Shown here piece after piece: positions 6,520 through 11,963 of a stretch of DNA of 11,963 bases (position 1 is its first letter; each line of letters opens with the position of its first letter). Location of the stretch: positions 1-11,963 of the forward strand of contig NZ_LSJA01000022.1 in NCBI RefSeq assembly GCF_001556515.1. The letters are read 5' to 3'. A program made the position numbers and the translations under genes. The notes beneath the pieces were generated by a model. It did not search any database. It was not told where the DNA came from and was given only the letters and a program-made list of their open reading frames with translations. This DNA comes from Caulobacter sp. CCH9-E1. Lineage in GTDB: Bacteria > Pseudomonadota > Alphaproteobacteria > Caulobacterales > Caulobacteraceae.

Positions 6520-6548
6520 TTGCCAAAATTTGCCAACGGCGCGATGCT
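6520..6548 (+). promoter_or_regulatory. Candidate parDE promoter/operator with two TTGCCAA repeats 10 bp apart
   Basis: TTGCCAAAATTTGCCAA holds two copies of TTGCCAA at 6520-6526 and 6530-6536, exactly one helical turn apart. This suits a ribbon-helix-helix antitoxin binding side by side on one DNA face. Read as a promoter, TTGCCA (6520-6525) is a fair -35; with a 17-nt spacer, GATGCT (6543-6548) is a weak -10. That would put the transcription start at or next to the parD ATG (6555), meaning a leaderless mRNA. This fits the absence of any Shine-Dalgarno sequence before that ATG. Confidence 0.4.
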
Positions 6549-6554
6549 GGCCCT

Positions 6555-6788
6555 ATGACGACGATGAACATCTCGCTGCCTGATACGCTCAAGGACTTCG
6601 TCGATGAGCAGGTTACAGGCCGTGGTTATGGATCGAGCAGCGAGTATGTGCGCGAGCTGATCCGCAAGGACCAGGATCGTCAAAAGCTGCGCGGCCTGCT
6701 GCTCGAGGGGGCCAACTCTCCGCCGAGCGCCGTCTCTGATGAAGACTACTTCGCAGCCCTAAGGGCGCGTGTGCGCGGCCAACGGTGA
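6555..6788 (+). CDS. parD: ParD-type antitoxin (ribbon-helix-helix)
   Basis: A 77-residue antitoxin of the ParD/CopG-Arc ribbon-helix-helix class. It should bind and neutralise the ParE-type toxin encoded next to it and repress their shared promoter. The N-terminal strand MNISLPD (4-10) is followed by helix A (about 11-21, TLKDFVDEQV) and helix B after the G-Y-G-S-S-S-E-Y-V-R-E-L-I motif (24-36), the typical ParD signature. The C-terminal half (about 45-77) is charged, with DEDYFAALRARV at 62-73, and should be the toxin-wrapping segment. Length is normal. The start ATG has no Shine-Dalgarno site. The stop overlaps the toxin start by 4 nt (GTGA). Codons are less G/C-biased (for example GTT, GGT, TAT) than in the neighbours, hinting at horizontal origin. 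Type II toxin-antitoxin identity is firm; the particular paralogue is not determined. Confidence 0.9.
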   Translation: MTTMNISLPDTLKDFVDEQVTGRGYGSSSEYVRELIRKDQDRQKLRGLLLEGANSPPSAVSDEDYFAALRARVRGQR

Positions 6789-7111
6789 CGGCGTACCGGA
6801 TCGTTCGGCGCAGGCGCGCCGAACAGGATGTCGATGAAGCGCTAGCCTTCTACCTGGCCGAGGCCAACGGCGAGGTCGCGCTCGGGTTCATCGAGGCTCT
6901 GGAGCAATGCTATCGCCGGATCGGTGAAAGCCCCGCCGCTGGCTCCAACCGCTACGCCCACGAACTCGACCTGCCCGGTTTGAGAAGTCGAGCGCTGAAG
7001 GGCTACCCATATTTCGTCTTCTATGTTCAGCGCCCGGACCACATCGACGTTTGGCGGGTCCTTCACGCCGCCACCGACATTCCGACCTGGATCAGCGACG
7101 AAGAGCTTTAG
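6785..7111 (+). CDS. parE: ParE/RelE-superfamily toxin
   Basis: A 108-residue toxin of the RelE/ParE superfamily, partner of the upstream antitoxin. ParE members poison DNA gyrase; RelE members cut mRNA on the ribosome. Visible features are the N-terminal strand YRIVRRRRAEQDVDEAL (4-20), which leads into the long helical hairpin; a basic strand L71-K72 before GYPYFVFY (73-80); and the closing strand HIDVWRVLHAATDIPTW (86-102), with the conserved R91-x-L-H. The RelE catalytic set is not obvious and the C-terminal D-I-P-x-W is typical of ParE-type members, so a gyrase poison is the better guess. The GTG start lies inside the antitoxin gene (4-nt overlap) with no ribosome site of its own, so translation is probably coupled. 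All core segments are intact, so the toxin is probably active. It ends 4 bp from the stop of the convergent downstream gene. Confidence 0.88.
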   Translation: MTAYRIVRRRRAEQDVDEALAFYLAEANGEVALGFIEALEQCYRRIGESPAAGSNRYAHELDLPGLRSRALKGYPYFVFYVQRPDHIDVWRVLHAATDIPTWISDEEL

Positions 7112-7115
7112 CCCC

Positions 7116-7796
7116 TCACCCCAGCGTCAGGAACCCGTGCGCTTGGGCCAGGCTCTCGCCGGCGGCGATGCGGGCGCTGGGGTTGGGCTTGGGTTCGCCG
7201 ACCTTGACCAGGGTGTTGCGGTCGATGTGCTTGAACGGCTCGTCGCGACCCCGGACCTGCAGCATCGTCGTGGAGACGTACGACCAGCCGCCGTCGTCCT
7301 CGAAGCGGACGTCCAGCTGGTAGGAATCCGTCCGAAACGCCCACTCCAGGAAGTCGGTGGAGCAGATGCCGTAGCCCGGACCGCCGCGCTCGGCGCGCAC
7401 CGAGAGGCCCGAGCCGTCGGGGTTCGCCTGGCCCTTGGCGAGCGCGACCTGGCCGCGCGGAATGGCCAGGGTCTGCATGATCAGCCCCGTCGCCGGCTCC
7501 CATAGCCAGTAGCCGATCTGGTCGTGGAAGGTCACATCCTCGTCCGAGGCGACGATGTGGACGTGGTAGCGCAGGCCATACAGCAGCTGCGGACCGTTGG
7601 CCTGCGGGTCGATCGGATGCAGTTCGATGCGCTCGCGGAACTCGCGGCGCTCGGGCCCCTCGGCCTTGGGGTTCAGGTCGACGCCCTTGCGGCCTTCCCA
7701 GACGCCGGCGAGCCGGGTCAACGGCCCCAGATTGGCCAGGGTGTCCGGATCAACGTCTTCCGGTTCGGAGTAAATGTCGGCGGGAAAATCGCTCAT
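7116..7796 (-). CDS. Nitrobindin-like heme-binding beta-barrel protein (DUF1794 / THAP4-like, PF08768 type)
   Basis: A 226-residue soluble protein resembling the FABP-like/nitrobindin beta-barrel family. The N-terminal signature GVWEGRKG (31-38) corresponds to the family's G-x-W-x-G-x-G box. It is followed by LLYGLRYHVHIV (71-82), FHDQIGYWLWEPATGLIMQTLAIPRGQVALAKG (strands across 90-122) and, near the C-terminus, EPFKHIDRNTLVKV (186-199). His190 there lies where nitrobindins have their proximal heme ligand. In the known family, heme is bound in the ferric state, and roles in nitric-oxide or peroxynitrite chemistry have been proposed. Heme binding here is inferred from motif position only. A 27-residue tail follows the barrel (200-226, Pro/Ala-rich) and may be linker-like. 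Start: ATG 7796 with AAGGA five nt upstream. No signal peptide. The gene is divergent from the efflux operon and convergent with parE, with a 4-bp gap. The function in this organism is unknown. Confidence 0.78.
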   Translation of the reverse strand: MSDFPADIYSEPEDVDPDTLANLGPLTRLAGVWEGRKGVDLNPKAEGPERREFRERIELHPIDPQANGPQLLYGLRYHVHIVASDEDVTFHDQIGYWLWEPATGLIMQTLAIPRGQVALAKGQANPDGSGLSVRAERGGPGYGICSTDFLEWAFRTDSYQLDVRFEDDGGWSYVSTTMLQVRGRDEPFKHIDRNTLVKVGEPKPNPSARIAAGESLAQAHGFLTLG

Positions 7797-8044
7797 GCGT
7801 CCTTGGGTCTATCACATCCCGCCGAAGGTCAAGCTTGCGAAGGGATTGGTATTCGTCCGGCGGCGTCTTCGCCTCGTATATGTGACGTGTATAGGGGGCG
7901 TCGGTGGCAGGATTGGGAGCGTCGCAGCAGAAGCTTAGCCGAAGCGTTCGACGAGGGGTTTCGCATCCCTCCAGGGACGCTTAAGTGGGACAACATCGGT
8001 CGCCGTCTCGCGTCCGGCCGCCGCAACAATCGGAACTGATCTTC
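7797..8044. promoter_or_regulatory. Divergent control region between nitrobindin-like gene and RND efflux operon
   Basis: These 248 bp must hold the promoters of both the minus-strand gene and the efflux operon. On the minus strand, TTGACC (7832 to 7827) followed 15-16 nt later by an ATAGAC-like box is a weak promoter candidate about 30 nt from the gene start. On the plus strand an AT-rich stretch, GTATATGTGACGTGTATAG (7876-7894), stands out in GC-rich surroundings and could be a -10 region or operator with TATA arms. An imperfect palindrome, GC-A-TCCCT-CC-AGGGA-C-GC (7963-7980), lies 64 nt before the ATG. A local repressor gene, often found next to such pumps, is not present here. No small gene is credible in this gap. 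Confidence 0.4.
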
Positions 8045-9535
8045 ATGCGTTTCGCCAAGACCGGCGCGGCCGGGCGTTCTGGCTCCTCTTTCCACGCGCG
8101 CGGGACCCTGCTGGCGGCGACGGCGGTCGCGCTCAGCGGCTGCGTCACGCCCGCCCCCAAGGTCGATACGCGCCTGCCCGCCGCCTACGCGGCGCCGGCC
8201 GGCAAGCCCCTGCCGACCGCGACGCTGGACCAGTGGTGGACCAGCTTCGACGATCCGGTCTTGAACGAACTGGTCGCGACGGCCCTGGCCCAGGCGCCCG
8301 ACGCGCGCCTGGCCGCCGCGCGACTGGAGGAGGCCCGCGCCACGCGCCAGGGCCAGATCCGCCAGCTCTACATTCCCTCCACGCCCCTGACCGGCTCGGC
8401 CAAGCGCACCGACACCGACATCATCGACCAGAGCGGTTCGGGCGGCTTCACCCAGGGCGGGGTCAGCAAGACCTATTCGGCCAATTTCGACGTCTCGTGG
8501 GAGCTGGATCTGATCGGCCGCCGCCGCACCGCCCGCAAGGTGGTCGACAACGATCTGGCCGCCGCCCGCTTCTCGTACGAGGGCGCCCGCGCGGCCCTGG
8601 CCGCCAATGTCGCCCAGTCCTACTTCGAGGCGCGCGGCTACGCCGTCCAGCTGGACGACGCCCGCCAGAACGCCCGCATCGCCCAGAGCCTGTACGACGT
8701 CGCCGCCGAGAAGGGCCGCCGCGGCCTGTCGGCCACCTCGGAGGGCGAGCGCACCGCCGCCGACCTCGCCCAAGCCCAGGCCCAGGTCGCCCAGCTGGAA
8801 GCCCAGCTGCAGGCCGCGCGCCGCAGCCTCTTGATCCTGGTCGGCAAGGGCGTCGATCCGCTGGCGAGCCTGCCAGTCGAGCCGGTCCTGGCCGCAGCGC
8901 CGCCGATCCCCGCCGCCGCCCCGGCCGAGCTGCTGGCCCGCCGTCCCGACGTGCGCGAGGCCGCCGCCAGGCTGCTGTCGGCGTCGGCGACCCTGAACGT
9001 CAACGAGCTGGCGCTCTTTCCGACCCTGACCCTGACGCCGGGCCTCGGGATCTCGAAGTCCGTCAGCCCCAGCTTCCTGCAGCAGGGCGCGACAAGCTCG
9101 ACCACCAGCTCGGCCTGGACCCTGGGCGCCAACCTGTCGATCCCGGTGCTGGACATCCCCAAGCTGCTCTCGGACATCAAGGCCCAGGGCGCGCGGGTCG
9201 AGCAGGCGGCCGTCACCTACGAGCAGACCGTCCAGCAGGCGTTCGGCGAGGCCGAGAACGCCCTGGTCCAACTCGACGCCGACCAGCGGCGCGTGGCCCT
9301 GCTGGCCGCCGGCGAGCGTCGCGCCGCCGTCGCCTACGAGGCCAGCCGCAAGGGCTACGCCGCCGGGCTCACCGACCTGACCACGGCCCTGCAGGCCGAA
9401 CAGTCCTGGCGCGGCGCCCGCACGGCCCTGACCGGGGCCCAGACCCAGGCGCTGCAACGCGCCGTCCAGACCTACAAGGCGCTCGGCGGCGGCTGGACGC
9501 CCGCCAGCGTTCCCCAGAAGCCTTCCGCGCAATGA
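8045..9535 (+). CDS. RND efflux outer-membrane lipoprotein, NodT/OprM (TolC-like) family
   Basis: Outer-membrane channel of a tripartite efflux pump, 496 residues, the usual length for NodT/OprM proteins. The N-terminus has a basic stretch, a hydrophobic segment (about 21-32) and the lipobox ALSGC with Cys33, so it should be lipid-anchored after cleavage. Family motifs are WELDLIGRRR (152-161), the Ala/Gln-rich helix of the periplasmic barrel (about 180-265), LLARRPDV (296-303) and GANLSIPVLD (361-370). A second outer-membrane factor repeat (about 300-480) mirrors the first. Start: ATG 8045 gives a proper lipoprotein signal; an in-frame GTG at 7985 would add 20 residues ahead of it and is unlikely. 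The ribosome site is weak (GGA about 9 nt upstream). The stop overlaps the adaptor gene by 4 nt (ATGA). Being first in the operon is less usual than being last. Confidence 0.93.
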   Translation: MRFAKTGAAGRSGSSFHARGTLLAATAVALSGCVTPAPKVDTRLPAAYAAPAGKPLPTATLDQWWTSFDDPVLNELVATALAQAPDARLAAARLEEARATRQGQIRQLYIPSTPLTGSAKRTDTDIIDQSGSGGFTQGGVSKTYSANFDVSWELDLIGRRRTARKVVDNDLAAARFSYEGARAALAANVAQSYFEARGYAVQLDDARQNARIAQSLYDVAAEKGRRGLSATSEGERTAADLAQAQAQVAQLEAQLQAARRSLLILVGKGVDPLASLPVEPVLAAAPPIPAAAPAELLARRPDVREAAARLLSASATLNVNELALFPTLTLTPGLGISKSVSPSFLQQGATSSTTSSAWTLGANLSIPVLDIPKLLSDIKAQGARVEQAAVTYEQTVQQAFGEAENALVQLDADQRRVALLAAGERRAAVAYEASRKGYAAGLTDLTTALQAEQSWRGARTALTGAQTQALQRAVQTYKALGGGWTPASVPQKPSAQ

Positions 9536-10614
9536 GACCCGCTCCGATGACGACCCGCTCCCTGATCGCCACCGCCCTGGTCAGCGCCGCCCTCGTCGGC
9601 GTCGGCGGAGGCCTCTCCGCCTGCGGCAAGAAGACCGAGCCGCAAGCCGCCAAGCCCGCCAGCGCCGACCAGGCCCGCGCCGTCTCGGTCACCCGCGTCG
9701 AGACCCGCGCCCTGGGCGGCGGGTTCAAGGCCTCGGGTCAGCTGATCCCGCGCGAGGAGGCGGCCGTCGGCTCGGAGCTCTCCGGCTATCGCGTCGCCAA
9801 TGTCTTCGTCGAGGAAGGCGCCTGGGTGAAGGCCGGCCAGCCGCTGGCCCAGCTGGACAACACCCTGCTGCGCGCCCAGATCGCCCAGCAGGCCGCCGTC
9901 GCCGCCCAGGCGGAGGCGGAGGCCAAGCGCGTCACCGGTCTCGACGGCCAGGGCATCCTCTCCCAGGAGCAGATCGAGAGCCGCCGCTACACCGCAAAGG
10001 CCCAGGCCGCCGCCCTGGAAGAGCTGCGCACCCGCGACCGCCGCATGACCATCACCGCCCCGGTCTCGGGCCGGGTGCTGGAGCGGACCGTGCGTCCCGG
10101 CGACGTGGCCGGCGGCAGCACGCCCTGGTTCCGCATCGCCCGCGACGGCCTCGTCGAGCTGAACGCCGAGGTCAACGAGGCGGATCTGGCCAATGTCCGC
10201 GTCGGCCAGCCGGCGCAGGTGACCGTTCCCGGCGGGACGACGGTGTCGGGCAAGGTCCGCATCATCAGCCCGCTGATCGACGCCAACACCCGCCTTGGCC
10301 GCGTGCGCGTGCAGCTGCCGCTGAACGACGCCCTGCGCGCGGGCGGGGTGGCCACGGCGGTGTTCGGCGCCTCGGGCGCCCAGGTCGCCGCCGTGCCCGA
10401 GGCGGCCCTGCGTCTCGACGCCGAAGGGGCCTCGCTGATGGCGGTCGACGACCAGAACCGCGCCCGCCAGATCCCGGTCAAGACCGGCGCCCGGTCCGGC
10501 GGCTGGGTGCAGCTGCTGGACGGCCCCGCCGTCGGCACGCGCGTCCTGCTGGGCGGCTCGGCCTTCACCCTGGACGGCGACAAGGTGAAGCCGGTCGAAA
10601 AGGCGGCCCGCTGA
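9532..10614 (+). CDS. RND efflux periplasmic adaptor lipoprotein (MFP/HlyD-like, AcrA-type)
   Basis: Membrane-fusion adaptor of 360 residues linking the inner-membrane pump to the outer-membrane channel. The signal segment ends in a lipobox-like LSAC with Cys31, so it is probably anchored in the inner membrane. The first lipoyl half (about 76-110, GSELSGYRVANVFVEEGAWV) leads to a short alpha-helical hairpin (about 111-168). The second lipoyl half follows (171-205, TITAPVSGRVLERTVRPGDV), then a beta-barrel domain (about 208-280, ELNAEVNEADLANVRVGQPA) and a membrane-proximal domain to the end. The hairpin is shorter than in AcrA. Start: ATG 9532 sits in the ATGA overlap with the channel gene, implying coupled translation; a second in-frame ATG at 9547 would shorten it by 5 residues without loss of the lipobox. 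The gene ends in TGATG, a 1-nt overlap with the pump. Substrates cannot be read from the sequence. Confidence 0.93.
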   Translation: MRPAPMTTRSLIATALVSAALVGVGGGLSACGKKTEPQAAKPASADQARAVSVTRVETRALGGGFKASGQLIPREEAAVGSELSGYRVANVFVEEGAWVKAGQPLAQLDNTLLRAQIAQQAAVAAQAEAEAKRVTGLDGQGILSQEQIESRRYTAKAQAAALEELRTRDRRMTITAPVSGRVLERTVRPGDVAGGSTPWFRIARDGLVELNAEVNEADLANVRVGQPAQVTVPGGTTVSGKVRIISPLIDANTRLGRVRVQLPLNDALRAGGVATAVFGASGAQVAAVPEAALRLDAEGASLMAVDDQNRARQIPVKTGARSGGWVQLLDGPAVGTRVLLGGSAFTLDGDKVKPVEKAAR

Positions 10615-11963
10615 TGTCGTCGCAACTCCGCGTCTCCGCCTGGGCGATCAAGAACCCAATCCCGATCGCGGTGCTGTTCATCGCCCTGATGCTGGGCGGG
10701 ATCGCCAGCTACTTCATGCTGCCGATCAAGCAGTTCCCGAACATCTCGTTCCCGATGGTCGTCGTCACCGTCACCCAGAGCGGCGCGGCCGCCGGCGAGA
10801 TGGAGACCCAGATCACCCGTCCGATCGAGGACGCGGTGGCCAGCCTCTCGAACGTCAAGAGCATCCGCTCGACCGTGGTCCAGGGCGCCTCGACCACGCA
10901 GATCGAGTTCGAGATGGGCATGGACCTGCAGAAGGCCGTCGACGACGTCCGCTCCAAGGTCGACCAGACCCGCACCGAGATGCCGCGCGAGATCGACGAG
11001 CCGATCGTCCAGCGCATCGAGCTCGACTCCCTGCCGATCAACACCTACGCGGTCTCGGCCCCCGATATGTCGATGACCGACCTGTCCTGGTTCGTCGACG
11101 ACACCATCGCCCGCGCCCTGCAGGGCGAGAAGGGCGTGGCCCAGGTGGCCCGCGTCGGCGGCGTCGAGCGCGAGATCAACATCGTCGTCGATCCCGAGCG
11201 CATGGCCGCCGCGGGCGTCACCGCCCCGCAGCTCAGCAACGCCCTGGCCCAGTTCAGCCAGGACGTCCCGGGCGGCCGCGCCATCGTCGGCGCGCGCGAG
11301 CAGACCGTCCGCGTGCTGGCCGCGGCCCACACCGCCGAGGACCTGCGCGCCCTGACCATCCCGGTGGCCGGCGGCCGCTATGTGAAGCTGACCGACGTCG
11401 CCCAGGTCGGCGACGGCGCGGCCGAGCCGCGCTCGTTCGCCCGCCTCGACGGCCGTCCGGTGGTGGCCTTCCAGGTCAGCAAGACCAAGGAGTCCAGCGA
11501 CGTCCAGGTCGAGGACCGGGTCAACGCCGCGATCAAGAAGCTGGAGGCGGCCCATCCGGGCGTGACCTTCACCAAGATCTATTCGGTCGTCGACGACACC
11601 CGCGCCAGCTTCGACGCCACGGTCCGCACCCTGGTCGAGGGCATGATCCTGGCCGCGATCGTGGTGCTGCTGTTCCTGCGCGAATGGCGGGCCACCCTGA
11701 TCACCGCCATCGCCATGCCGATGTCGCTGGTGCCGACCTTCATCTTCATGGCGATCATGGGCTTCTCGCTCAACGTCGTGACGCTGCTGGGCCTGACCCT
11801 GGTGATCGGCATCCTGGTCGACGACGCCATCGTCGAGATCGAGAACATCGAAAAGCGCGTCGCCGCCGGCCAACGCCCCTACGAGGCGGCCATCGTCGGC
11901 GCGGACTCGATCGGCCTGGCGGTCGTGGCCACCACCTTCACCATCGTGGCGGTGTTCGCGCCG
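10614..11963 (+). CDS. RND efflux pump permease, HAE1/AcrB family (partial, 3' end outside window)
   Basis: The first 450 codons of an inner-membrane proton-driven pump, normally about 1030-1050 residues; the frame is open at the window edge. Transmembrane helix 1 is at about 13-35. The periplasmic porter region begins with LPIKQFPNISFPMVVVTVTQSGA, the HAE1 pattern. Helices TM2 (about 340-356), TM3 (360-384) and TM4 (386-407) follow, and TM5 begins at about 433. TM4 carries the proton-relay pair D403-D404 in GILVDDAIVEIENIEKR, matching AcrB D407/D408. A hydrophobic-compound exporter is therefore likelier than a heavy-metal pump, whose signature differs, but the substrate is unknown. ATG 10614 overlaps the adaptor stop by 1 nt (TGATG). 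It is the third gene of the operon. Nothing in the visible part is truncated or frameshifted. Confidence 0.95.
   Translation, partial: MSSQLRVSAWAIKNPIPIAVLFIALMLGGIASYFMLPIKQFPNISFPMVVVTVTQSGAAAGEMETQITRPIEDAVASLSNVKSIRSTVVQGASTTQIEFEMGMDLQKAVDDVRSKVDQTRTEMPREIDEPIVQRIELDSLPINTYAVSAPDMSMTDLSWFVDDTIARALQGEKGVAQVARVGGVEREINIVVDPERMAAAGVTAPQLSNALAQFSQDVPGGRAIVGAREQTVRVLAAAHTAEDLRALTIPVAGGRYVKLTDVAQVGDGAAEPRSFARLDGRPVVAFQVSKTKESSDVQVEDRVNAAIKKLEAAHPGVTFTKIYSVVDDTRASFDATVRTLVEGMILAAIVVLLFLREWRATLITAIAMPMSLVPTFIFMAIMGFSLNVVTLLGLTLVIGILVDDAIVEIENIEKRVAAGQRPYEAAIVGADSIGLAVVATTFTIVAVFAP

Noticed and set aside
7829..9532. 567-codon open frame on the minus strand
   Set aside because: Antisense to the outer-membrane channel gene, with no recognisable motif.
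9987..11873. 628-codon open frame on the minus strand
   Set aside because: Antisense to adaptor and pump; Asp/His/Gly/Arg-rich composition typical of GC-driven antisense frames.

Overview
The window reads as chromosomal DNA of a GC-rich alphaproteobacterium, most likely Caulobacter or a close relative. This is inferred from the very strong G/C bias at third codon positions, the NodT/HAE1-type efflux genes, a CtrA-type half-site with clustered GANTC (CcrM-type) sites, and hairpin-rich intergenic repeats of a kind common in Caulobacterales. The species cannot be fixed from the sequence alone.

Layout, left to right. (1) A minus-strand serine hydrolase of the class C beta-lactamase / family VIII esterase type (67-1291) is divergent from a plus-strand soluble PAS-PAS-HisKA-HATPase-REC hybrid histidine kinase (1412-3331). 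(2) A 580-bp gap without a gene (3332-3912) carries two families of hairpin repeats and then the probable control region of the next gene. (3) A 413-residue regulator (3922-5163) contains two complete TetR repeats in one chain. (4) A hairpin-repeat gap (5164-5291) is followed by a possible cell-cycle control region (one CtrA-type half-site, two GANTC sites) and a 371-residue protein of unknown function with an internal duplication (5380-6495). (5) A ParD/ParE-type toxin-antitoxin pair (6555-7111) looks compositionally distinct and may be transcribed without a leader. (6) A minus-strand nitrobindin-like (heme-binding beta-barrel, DUF1794-type) protein lies 4 bp from the toxin, tail to tail. (7) After a 248-bp divergent control region comes a tripartite RND efflux operon on the plus strand: NodT-type outer-membrane lipoprotein, periplasmic adaptor lipoprotein and HAE1-type pump. 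The pump is cut by the window edge after 450 codons.

The three efflux genes overlap by 4 and 1 nt and clearly act together as one trans-envelope pump. The toxin and antitoxin overlap by 4 nt and are one unit. The other genes look like single transcription units. Three of them (hydrolase, kinase, TetR) end against hairpin repeats that probably serve as transcript ends or 3' stabilisers. I found no CRISPR array, tRNA, rRNA, insertion sequence or phage gene. The items most worth pursuing are the duplicated protein with its cell-cycle-type promoter, the fused double TetR regulator, and the parDE promoter with two heptamers spaced 10 bp apart.
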